In this document: one piece after another, positions 1 to 6,369 of the stretch | How the letters are laid out: each line of letters starts with the position of its first letter | How positions within the stretch are numbered: the first letter of the stretch is position 1 | NCBI GenBank assembly: GCA_027858145.1 | Contig: JAQIDF010000465.1 | Coordinates: forward strand, 1-6,369 | DNA length: 6,369 nucleotides | Direction of reading: 5' to 3' | From: Prolixibacteraceae bacterium | Lineage (GTDB): Bacteria; Bacteroidota; Bacteroidia; Bacteroidales; Prolixibacteraceae | The notes under the pieces: model-generated | What the model was told of the DNA's origin: nothing | The model's input: the letters and a program-made list of their open reading frames with translations, nothing else | Databases searched by the model: none | Position numbers and translations under genes: made by a program

Positions 1-183
1 GTAGCAGCAGTTTATATTGATGAAGCTGACACTCCGGCTTTAGAAGCAACTTCAACCAGTGGAACCAGCGACAACTATATTAAGTTTGGTGATGAAAGTG
101 GCGACCTGATTGGTGGTTACCTTGACTGGATGGTAGTATGGCTGGGAGATGAAAATCCTGAACTGCCCGACTACCTTACCGGA
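1..183 (+). repeat. ConA/LamG-like module, copy 1 (C-terminal third only)
   Basis: This stretch encodes window residues 1-61 and aligns without gaps to 634-816, giving a repeat period of 633 bp (211 residues). The block at 43-147 encodes 35 residues identical to those at 676-780, ending in GYLDWMVVWLG. The rest of this copy lies left of the window. The fold assignment rests on the pattern of the complete second copy and is an inference. Confidence 0.85.
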
Positions 184-1605
184 CGCCCGCTTGGCACATT
201 CTGGCTGGGCTATACAGCCGATGTACTTCCGGCTGCAACCGGTGGAAATGATTTCGACCTTACTTCGGTAAGCAGCAACTCACCAGGGGCAAACTTTACA
301 CAAACAATTGTTGATGATCCCGATAAAGAAGGCAATAAACTGCTGGAATACCTGCAGCCCGACGATGATGCAAAAACCATGTACCGCTCGTACATGCCAG
401 ATGAGTGGTCAGAAACTAACTTTACCATTGTAGCCCGTATTAAAGGTGTTGAAGATGGTGATTACGACCGTGCCATGGACATTCAATGGAGAAATGGAAA
501 TTCAGGTACACGAGACGAATTGCGCATATCGCCTTCTGATAGCACTCTGGAGCTTGCAAAATCGGATGCTGAAGTAAAAGTAGATATGAACCTTTATGAC
601 TGGCACACTTACCGTATTGTTATTACCGGTGATGTCGCCGCTGTTTATATTGATGAAGCTGCTGAACCGGCTATCGAAGCAACCTCAACAAGCGGAACCA
701 GCGATAACTATATCAAATTTGGTGACGAAAGTGGTGACCTGATTGGTGGTTACCTCGACTGGATGGTGGTATGGCTGGGACATGAAAACCCTGCATTGCC
801 CGAGTTTGTTTCAGGTGCACCTGAAAAAGAAGTGCATGAAGAATCAAGCGATGCACGCTTAGCGGAACTTGTACCTTCGGCAGGTGAGCTTACGCCTGAA
901 TTCAGCCCATACACCAACGAGTATTCAATGCTGGTTGACCTTGCTAACGAAAGCATATCATTTAATGCCGTTGCAAGCCACGACTCGGCCACCGTTTCAG
1001 AAAATTTCGAAGTAACCGAGTTTCCTTCAACCGTTGAAATAACCGTAACCGCTGAAGACGGATCTACCAACACATACACCGTTGCGGTTGAATATTACTA
1101 CCCGTCGGACGATGCAACACTGGCTTCGCTGGCAGCCACTAAAGGTGAATTCAATGTTGAATTTAGTGTTGATGTTTACGAGTATACGTTAACCGTGCCT
1201 GAAGGTACCAACAGCTTACTTTTATCAGCCAATGTTAACGATGCCAATGCAACAGTTACCGGCGACGGACTGATAACTGATATACCATCGGAAGTTGCAA
1301 TTGTTGTTACTGCCGAAGATGGCACCGAGTTGACTTACACCGTTACAATTGAAGTTAAAACCGGTGTTGATGAACTTGCTTCTGCATTTAAAGTATTCCC
1401 AACACCAGCAGTAAATTATCTCAACATTACAACAGGTGTTGAGCAGTCAAATCTGACTATATTTAATATTGCCGGTGAAAAAGTGTTACACCGTATCATT
1501 GGAGATTCTAATACGCTTGACATCAGCAATTTCGAACGCGGAGTGTACATGATAAGTGTTAAAAACGACAGCTATTCAAAATACATGAAATTTATTAAAG
1601 AATAG
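1..1605 (+). CDS. Secreted multidomain protein: tandem ConA/LamG-like modules, two cadherin-like domains, T9SS sorting tail (5' partial)
   Basis: The frame is open from base 1 to the TAG at 1603-1605 (534 residues visible). The first in-frame ATG (130) lies inside a conserved domain, so it is not the start and the true start is left of the window. Domain order in window residues: 1-61, end of a beta-rich module; 62-272, a full second copy of it, resembling concanavalin-A/LamG jelly rolls (DWHTYRIVITG, AAVYIDE and GYLDWMVVWLG strands); about 284-364 and 370-453, two cadherin-like beta-sandwich domains, each with an ALAxL/RLAEL-type start and a TAEDG...TYTV end; about 460-534, a type A T9SS sorting domain (FKVFPTPAVNYLNI, then IFNIAGEKV and GVYMISV). 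Such tails direct export across the outer membrane and are usually cleaved. The position ahead of susC/susD suggests extracellular glycan binding or processing. No catalytic motif is visible; an enzyme domain could lie upstream. The substrate is unknown. An adhesin is the alternative. Confidence 0.88.
   Translation, partial: VAAVYIDEADTPALEATSTSGTSDNYIKFGDESGDLIGGYLDWMVVWLGDENPELPDYLTGRPLGTFWLGYTADVLPAATGGNDFDLTSVSSNSPGANFTQTIVDDPDKEGNKLLEYLQPDDDAKTMYRSYMPDEWSETNFTIVARIKGVEDGDYDRAMDIQWRNGNSGTRDELRISPSDSTLELAKSDAEVKVDMNLYDWHTYRIVITGDVAAVYIDEAAEPAIEATSTSGTSDNYIKFGDESGDLIGGYLDWMVVWLGHENPALPEFVSGAPEKEVHEESSDARLAELVPSAGELTPEFSPYTNEYSMLVDLANESISFNAVASHDSATVSENFEVTEFPSTVEITVTAEDGSTNTYTVAVEYYYPSDDATLASLAATKGEFNVEFSVDVYEYTLTVPEGTNSLLLSANVNDANATVTGDGLITDIPSEVAIVVTAEDGTELTYTVTIEVKTGVDELASAFKVFPTPAVNYLNITTGVEQSNLTIFNIAGEKVLHRIIGDSNTLDISNFERGVYMISVKNDSYSKYMKFIKE
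184..816 (+). repeat. ConA/LamG-like module, copy 2 (complete)
   Basis: This is one complete 211-residue unit, from GTFWLGYTADV to PEFVSG. The order of strands (a polar N-terminal segment, a FTIVARIKG strand, an RDELRISP turn, DWHTYRIVITG, AAVYIDE, a GDESGDLIGGYLDW closing strand) fits carbohydrate-binding jelly-roll domains of the LamG/ConA superfamily. Its last 61 residues repeat the incomplete first copy. The boundary to the cadherin-like region is the charged linker APEKEVHEESS. No glycosidase catalytic motif such as the GH16 ExDxxE signature was seen, so a binding role is more likely than catalysis. Confidence 0.75.
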
Positions 1606-1638
1606 TACTGCAAAAGTGGATTAAGAGTGTGTTTGCCT

Positions 1639-1685
1639 GTTGTAAATCGGTTTGCTTCATTATATGGAGCAAACCGGTTAACAAC
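1639..1685. terminator. Long hairpin, possible transcription terminator or mRNA-processing structure
   Basis: The inner stem pairs 1645-1658 with 1666-1679 (14 bp, core CGGTTTGCT/AGCAAACCG, with G-T wobbles at 1647 and 1657) around the 7-nt loop ATTATAT. After one A-A mismatch (1644/1680), the stem resumes for 5 bp as GTTGT/ACAAC (1639-1643/1681-1685). It begins 33 bases after the stop codon of the upstream gene, which suits 3'-end formation. Neither strand has a U-tract next to the stem, so it is not a classical intrinsic terminator. It could instead stabilise mRNA ends or attenuate read-through into susC. Confidence 0.4.
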
Positions 1686-1695
1686 AGTTGCAACT

Positions 1696-1786
1696 AAAAG
1701 GCGGCATGTTTATTATGTCAAATAATCTTTTTAGATAAAAAACTTGTAGGTATTGCATACTTATACTAACCAGAAAAGAATTAAAT
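1696..1786 (+). promoter_or_regulatory. AT-rich leader that probably holds the susC promoter
   Basis: A promoter is expected here because a hairpin separates susC from the gene upstream. The best partial match to the Bacteroidota -7 box is TAGGTATTG at 1747-1755, which is imperfect and has no clear partner TTG at the right distance. A TATACT hexamer lies at 1762-1767, but it is close to the start codon and also unpartnered. The bases just before the ATG are A-rich (AGAAAAGAATTAAAT, 1772-1786) with no strong Shine-Dalgarno sequence, as is usual in this phylum. The location is inferred from context, not from a convincing motif. Confidence 0.3.
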
Positions 1787-4700
1787 ATGAAACCATTTAT
1801 ACTGATTATTGGATTTTTGCTGGCTGCATTCCCGGTGTTAGCCCAAACAACCATATCGGGTACTGTTGCCGACAAAACTGGTGAGAGCTTACCCGGTGTT
1901 ACGGTTGTCGAAAAGGGCACAACCAACGGTACAGTGACTGATACTGATGGCAATTATTCAATAATAATTAATAATCCTGATGATGCTACATTGGTTTTTT
2001 CATTTGTTGGAATGAAAAAACAGGAGGTTGATGTAAAAGGCCGCACCTCAATTGATGTAACCATGGAATCTGGCACCGAGTATCTCGACGAAGTAGTAGC
2101 CATTGGTTACGGATCGGTACAAAAGCGCGACCTCACCGGATCAGTAGCATCAGTTGGCGAAGACCAGTTAAGAGACTTGCCGGTATCGTCAACAGCCGAG
2201 GCTTTAACTGGTCGTTTGGCAGGAGTTCAGATTACCCGCTCGGAGGGATCGCCCGACGCTGAAGTAAAAATCAGAGTACGTGGTGGAGGTTCAATCACAC
2301 AGGATAATTCTCCGTTATACATCGTAGATGGTTTCCCGGTGAGCAGCATAAGTGATATTCCACCCAACGATATTAAATCGATTGATGTACTGAAAGATGC
2401 CTCATCAACAGCAATATATGGATCGCGTGGTGCAAACGGCGTGGTTATTATCACCACAAAAAGTGGTGAAAAGGGAAAAGTTACCGTTAGCTATAATTCT
2501 TATGTAGGCCGTAAAGAACTCGCCAATAAACTTGATGTGCTCGATCCCTACGAATATATACTTTATCAGTACGAACGTTCACGTGGGTTATTCCTTGAGC
2601 AACGCGATTTCGAGCGTTTCTTTGGTTCCTGGAATGATTTAGATTCAATTTATAAACCACAAACCGATCCCGACTGGCAAGGGCAGGTTTTTGGTGCCGA
2701 TGCGCCAACTTACTACAACAACATCAGCATTTCGGGCGGCGATGAGAAGACAAAATATAACATCAGCTTTACCAATAACATCAATAAAAGTATCATGATT
2801 GAGAACGGGTTCAAAAAGAACAACCTCAACATGAAATTTCAACACAAAGCCAATGATTTTCTTACGCTCGATTTTAATATGAGGTATTCAGAACGCTTAA
2901 TTAACGGTTCTGGTACTTCCGATACAGGTACTCAGTCGCACAACCGGCTCCGGCACGCAGTACAGTACCGACCTACGAAAGGGTTAGCCGATTTTATTGA
3001 TGAACTCGAGTTTGACGATGATTTGTATTTCCTGGCCAGTCAACTAACCGACCCTATTACACTGAGTAAGGACGATTATAAACAACAGTTTCGTGACAAT
3101 CATACTTATAACGGAAGTTTGACATTTGAACCCATAAGCGGACTTGTACTGAAGACATCAGCCGGTATCGAAAAACGAAATGAGCGGCGTGAGCGTTTTT
3201 ACGGTTTATCTACGGGTACAGCCCGCCGTTATGGCGATAAACCTGTTGTTGAACTCGAAACCCGTGAGCACAAAAAACTCCGTATAACCAATACCGCAGC
3301 TTACGGTATGCAAGACATTGCCGGCCAACACGATTTTGATATTCTGATTGGACAGGAAGCATTAAAATCATCCTCAAATCGTTTCGGTGTTGAATCCCGC
3401 TCTTTTCCGGCCGAAACAACGCCCGAGGTGGCCATTGGCTCTATTGTATTAGGCGATCAACATCAAAAACCGCAAACGTATGAGAATGAAAGTACACTGC
3501 TTTCATTTTTCGGGCGGGTCAATTATGACTGGAGAGATAAATTATTGGCATCATTTACATTCCGTGCCGATGGTTCATCACGATTTGGCCCTGAAAATCG
3601 CTGGGGATACTTCCCAAGTGCATCAGTAGCATACCGGCTATCGGAAGAGCCTTTTATCAAGGATATTCCGTTTTTTTCGAATTTTAAGGTAAGAGGTAGT
3701 TACGGTACAGCCGGTAATAACCGTATTGATGATTTTTTGTGGACTACAACCTACAGGGTTTCTTCAAGCAAAGCTTATTTTCTGAATGAATCAGAAAAGC
3801 CGTATTTCTATCCTGAAACTTTGGCAAACCCTGATTTGAAATGGGAAACAACAATAACCCGTAACATTGGTATTGATTTAGGCTTTTTCAATAGCCGGAT
3901 AAATACTTCGTTCGAATTTTATCAAAATACAACCAGCGATTTGCTGATCGAATCGAAAATTCCGAGTGTTTCCGGCTTCGAAGTGCAAATGCAGAATATT
4001 GGAAGTACGTCAAATATCGGTTTTGAATGGTTGGTTGATGCAATGTTGGTAGATAACCGAAATTTTACCTTGCAGGCCAACTTTAATATTTCATTCAACA
4101 AGAACAAGATAGAAGACCTTGGTGGTCTTGATTATTTCACAGAAACATCTGGATGGAGTGATGATACCGGTGACGATTACATCGTTAAATTAGGTGAATC
4201 GGTTGGTATGATGTACGGATTTGAAACCGATGGTTTTTATACCGTTGATGACTTTCAAACCAACCCTGAAACAGGAGAATTTGTAATGGATGGTAATGAT
4301 TATGTTCTGAAAGAAGGGGTTGCCGATAACAGCGGAATTACATTTGCCGGTTTTGGTCCGGGAAGCTATAAATTTAAAAACCTTGCCAACCCGGTTGATG
4401 AAGAAGGGAACACGGTTGATGACGGATCGAAAGTAACATTGGACGAGGACCGTACCATCATTGGTAATGCCAATCCAAAGCATTTTGGTGGATTGAACTT
4501 GATGGCAACATTATATAATTTCGACTTTAGTGTGTTCTTTAACTGGGTATACGGTAATGAAATATACAATGCCAGTAAAATTGAATTTACCAGTGCCTAT
4601 AACAAGTACACCAACATGCTTACCGATATGAGCAGCGATAAGCGCTGGCGTAGTGTAAACGATATGGGCGAGGAGGTTACTAACCCCTCCGAACTGGCTG

Positions 4701-5020
4701 CCCTGAACAAAGACGCAACCATCTGGACACCGCCGCGCGGTCGATACCTGTTCCATTCATGGGCTGTTGAAGATGGTTCATTCCTCAGAATTAACAACAT
4801 TACACTTGGCTATTCATTACCAAAAAGATGGCTTAAAGTTGTGAAAATCCAAAAATTACGTTTTTATGGAACCATCAATAACGTGTTCACATTTACAAAT
4901 TACTCAGGCCTTGATCCTGAGGTAAATACACGCAGGGATACGCCAATGACTTCGGGTGTCGATTATTCTGCATTCCCGAGAAGCCGTTCATACATCCTGG
5001 GACTGAATTTAACTTTATAA
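1787..5020 (+). CDS. susC: SusC/RagA-family TonB-linked outer membrane transporter
   Basis: Complete at 1077 residues, a usual family length. Imports oligosaccharides (less often peptides) across the outer membrane, powered by TonB/ExbBD, with the SusD partner as its lid. Residues 1-19 form a signal peptide ending VLA before Q20, which supports the ATG at 1787. Residues 21 to about 95 are a carboxypeptidase-regulatory-like domain (ISGTVADKTGESLPGVTVV; TDTDGNYSI). The TonB-box region is LDEVVAIGYG (100-109). A plug domain follows (about 110-226), ending in the SusC signature IDVLKDASSTAIYGSRGANG (199-218) and then VVIITTK. The remainder is the beta barrel, with family hallmarks such as RADGSSRFGPENRWGYFPS, LANPDLKWETT, EDGSFLRINNITLGYSLP and NNVFTFTNYSGLDPE. 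There is no STN domain before the carboxypeptidase-like domain, so direct signalling to a FecR-type anti-sigma factor is unlikely. The last residue is Leu (LGLNLTL) rather than the common aromatic. susC is used as a family label; the true substrate is unknown. Confidence 0.97.
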   Translation: MKPFILIIGFLLAAFPVLAQTTISGTVADKTGESLPGVTVVEKGTTNGTVTDTDGNYSIIINNPDDATLVFSFVGMKKQEVDVKGRTSIDVTMESGTEYLDEVVAIGYGSVQKRDLTGSVASVGEDQLRDLPVSSTAEALTGRLAGVQITRSEGSPDAEVKIRVRGGGSITQDNSPLYIVDGFPVSSISDIPPNDIKSIDVLKDASSTAIYGSRGANGVVIITTKSGEKGKVTVSYNSYVGRKELANKLDVLDPYEYILYQYERSRGLFLEQRDFERFFGSWNDLDSIYKPQTDPDWQGQVFGADAPTYYNNISISGGDEKTKYNISFTNNINKSIMIENGFKKNNLNMKFQHKANDFLTLDFNMRYSERLINGSGTSDTGTQSHNRLRHAVQYRPTKGLADFIDELEFDDDLYFLASQLTDPITLSKDDYKQQFRDNHTYNGSLTFEPISGLVLKTSAGIEKRNERRERFYGLSTGTARRYGDKPVVELETREHKKLRITNTAAYGMQDIAGQHDFDILIGQEALKSSSNRFGVESRSFPAETTPEVAIGSIVLGDQHQKPQTYENESTLLSFFGRVNYDWRDKLLASFTFRADGSSRFGPENRWGYFPSASVAYRLSEEPFIKDIPFFSNFKVRGSYGTAGNNRIDDFLWTTTYRVSSSKAYFLNESEKPYFYPETLANPDLKWETTITRNIGIDLGFFNSRINTSFEFYQNTTSDLLIESKIPSVSGFEVQMQNIGSTSNIGFEWLVDAMLVDNRNFTLQANFNISFNKNKIEDLGGLDYFTETSGWSDDTGDDYIVKLGESVGMMYGFETDGFYTVDDFQTNPETGEFVMDGNDYVLKEGVADNSGITFAGFGPGSYKFKNLANPVDEEGNTVDDGSKVTLDEDRTIIGNANPKHFGGLNLMATLYNFDFSVFFNWVYGNEIYNASKIEFTSAYNKYTNMLTDMSSDKRWRSVNDMGEEVTNPSELAALNKDATIWTPPRGRYLFHSWAVEDGSFLRINNITLGYSLPKRWLKVVKIQKLRFYGTINNVFTFTNYSGLDPEVNTRRDTPMTSGVDYSAFPRSRSYILGLNLTL

Positions 5021-5029
5021 CATAAAAAT

Positions 5030-6369
5030 ATGAGAGCTATGAAGCGAATAAGAAATATAATCATCTTTACATTGCTAATGTTCACTTTTTCGTGTCAGGA
5101 CTTTTTTGAATACGAGCCTGTATCGTTGTTCGCTAACGAAAATATATTCTCTACGCCTGAATATACAAAAAAGGTCATTCTGGGTGTTTATCAGCTTATG
5201 ACTCTTGATGAGGGATATTCAAAGCGCTTGAGCATGTATTATACTGTCGATACCGATATCGCAAGGTGTTCGGGTGAATTAGATAATGGCCGGCGCGGAA
5301 TTGCCAAATATGCTGCCAACTCAGGGAATAGTGAGATTGAAAAGCCCTGGAGGAATCTCTATGTTGCCATTGAGCGTGCAAATATTTGTATTGACAATAT
5401 ACCCGAAAGTGAAATTTACAACTCAGGTACAGAAGAAGAAATAACGCAAATGAACCGCATGTATGGTGAGGCATTGGCCCTCAGAGCCTGGTTTTATTCA
5501 GAGCTGATCCGTAACTGGGGCGACGTCCCTTTTAAGACAGTACCATCGAAAGCAGGTGACAATTTTAATTTGCCAAAAACAAATCGTGATACAATATATA
5601 ACAATATCATTGAGGATCTGAAAGTAGCTGAAGAAATGGTGCCCTGGCGTTCCGAGCTTGAAGCGGAAGAACGTTTTACAAAAGGTGCCGTGAAAGGCTT
5701 GTTGTCCCGTATTGCTTTGTCCCGTGGTGGTTATTCTCTTCGTAAAAACGAAGGAATGCAACGCCGCGACGATTACCTCGATTATTACAAGCTGGCACGC
5801 GATAAATGTAAAGATGTTATTGAAAGTGGAGAACATATGATGAATCCCGATTATGAAGACATTTTCAAAATGATGTGCGAGCATAAACTCGATACAGAAT
5901 ATGGCGAGGTAATGTTTGAAGTAGGCCTGGGGCAATTTACCAGTGGTGAACTCGGATACTACATGGGCACTCAAGTTCATCAGGATTCGAAATACGGCAA
6001 GTGCAACCCGGGATTCTACGCGCTCCCAAATTATTTTTATTCTTTTAAAGAGGGAGACTTACGCAGAGACCATACCATTGTATTATACGAAATTGATGAA
6101 AACGATGACCGACTACTGCAAGGCATTGATAATATGGCAATTGCCAAGTGGCGTCGTGAGTGGATAGACCCTCCGCAAAACGGAACCGATAAGTTTACCG
6201 GCATCAACTGGCCTGTACTACGATATACTGATGTGATGTTGATGTATGCTGAGGCTGTGAACGAAATTAACGGCGGTCCTACTCAAGAATGTATTGATAT
6301 TGTAAGCTCTATACGTGAAAGAGCATACAAAGGTAATCTTGATCAAATACCTGAAATCCCGACTGATTA
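5030..6369 (+). CDS. susD: SusD/RagB-family nutrient-binding outer membrane lipoprotein (3' partial)
   Basis: The frame runs from ATG 5030 to the window edge without a stop: 446 codons plus two bases, so the C-terminal part is missing (family usually 500-600 residues). It begins 9 nt after the susC stop, indicating co-transcription. A second in-frame ATG at 5039 gives a cleaner start (MKRIRNIIIFTLLMF); neither has a clear Shine-Dalgarno. The lipoprotein signal ends TFSC, with the lipidated Cys at residue 22 (19 from the inner start), followed by QDFFEYEP, typical of SusD N-termini. The N-terminal SusD-like region has LALRAWFYSELIRNWGDVPF (NWGDVPF at 162-168) and AVKGLLSRIALSRGGY; the C-terminal RagB/SusD region has WPVLRYTDVMLMYAEAVNE (394-412) and IVSSIRERAYKG. 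The helical TPR-like fold binds glycan at the surface and caps SusC. Substrate specificity cannot be read from the sequence. Confidence 0.95.
   Translation, partial: MRAMKRIRNIIIFTLLMFTFSCQDFFEYEPVSLFANENIFSTPEYTKKVILGVYQLMTLDEGYSKRLSMYYTVDTDIARCSGELDNGRRGIAKYAANSGNSEIEKPWRNLYVAIERANICIDNIPESEIYNSGTEEEITQMNRMYGEALALRAWFYSELIRNWGDVPFKTVPSKAGDNFNLPKTNRDTIYNNIIEDLKVAEEMVPWRSELEAEERFTKGAVKGLLSRIALSRGGYSLRKNEGMQRRDDYLDYYKLARDKCKDVIESGEHMMNPDYEDIFKMMCEHKLDTEYGEVMFEVGLGQFTSGELGYYMGTQVHQDSKYGKCNPGFYALPNYFYSFKEGDLRRDHTIVLYEIDENDDRLLQGIDNMAIAKWRREWIDPPQNGTDKFTGINWPVLRYTDVMLMYAEAVNEINGGPTQECIDIVSSIRERAYKGNLDQIPEIPTD

Larger units (their letters stand above)
1606..1786. other. Intergenic region between the T9SS protein gene and susC
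   Basis: These 181 bases have no credible ORF. They contain a long imperfect hairpin (1639-1685), directly followed by the 10-bp palindrome AGTTGCAACT (1686-1695), and then an AT-rich stretch leading into susC. The AT-rich part carries two short inverted repeats: ATTAT-N5-ATAAT at 1712-1726 and TTTTTA-N2-TAAAAA at 1728-1741. I found no tRNA, no riboswitch-like structure and no exact copy of the Bacteroidota promoter pair (TTG about 20 bp before TAnnTTTG). Confidence 0.7.

Noticed and set aside
130..1605. ATG at 130 as the true start of the first gene
   Set aside because: The frame is open to base 1 and the residues before this ATG match the upstream part of the second repeat copy. The Met is the one in LDWMVVWLG inside a domain, and no signal peptide follows it.
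1728..1741. TTTTTAGATAAAAA as a terminator or operator
   Set aside because: The stem is pure A-T with a 2-nt loop, so it is not a stable hairpin. Such palindromes arise readily by chance in AT-rich leaders.
1762..1767. TATACT as a sigma-70-like -10 box
   Set aside because: No TTGACA-like partner sits at 16-18 bp, Bacteroidota primary sigma factors use a different consensus, and the site is only 19 bp from the start codon.
1678..1953. 91-codon minus-strand frame spanning the susC leader and signal peptide
   Set aside because: It overlaps the start of susC in antisense, and its product is low-complexity with no recognisable domain. It is explained as a shadow of the carboxypeptidase-like domain.
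5498..5980. 160-codon open frame on the minus strand
   Set aside because: It lies wholly antisense to the strongly supported SusD coding sequence and its translation shows no family resemblance; it is a shadow frame.
1..6369. A previously undescribed defence, mobile or RNA-based system
   Set aside because: The window is almost fully occupied by three well-framed genes of known families, and the only sizeable gap is 181 bp. No transposase, integrase, direct-repeat/spacer array, structured RNA or toxin-like gene is visible.

Overview
The window comes from a member of the phylum Bacteroidota. Three signs support this: an adjacent SusC/SusD-type outer-membrane glycan-uptake pair, a Por/type IX secretion (T9SS) C-terminal sorting domain, and A-rich rather than Shine-Dalgarno-rich leaders. 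T9SS cargo together with SusCD in one locus suggests an environmental, polysaccharide-degrading lineage such as Marinilabiliales/Prolixibacteraceae or Flavobacteriia. That lineage call is inference, because no marker gene is present.

Layout, all on the + strand: (1) 1-1605 is the 3' part of a large secreted multidomain protein, open at the left edge. It holds the end of one concanavalin-A-like (LamG-type) module, a complete second copy of that module, two cadherin-like beta-sandwich domains and a T9SS type A sorting tail. (2) 1606-1786 is an intergenic region with a long imperfect hairpin and an AT-rich leader. (3) 1787-5020 is a complete SusC/RagA-family TonB-dependent transporter. (4) 5030-6369 is a SusD/RagB-family surface lipoprotein, starting 9 nt after the susC stop and cut by the right edge.

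Together these look like the interior of a polysaccharide utilization locus (PUL). SusD would capture an oligosaccharide at the cell surface and SusC would import it using TonB energy. The upstream T9SS protein would act outside the cell as a binding or processing factor; its catalytic part, if any, lies left of the window. No transcription regulator or recognisable glycoside hydrolase or lyase catalytic domain is visible, so the substrate cannot be named.

I found no RNA gene, insertion sequence, CRISPR array or clearly novel system. The points most worth a second look are the internally duplicated lectin-like module, with many silent but no replacement changes in its core, and the long intergenic hairpin.
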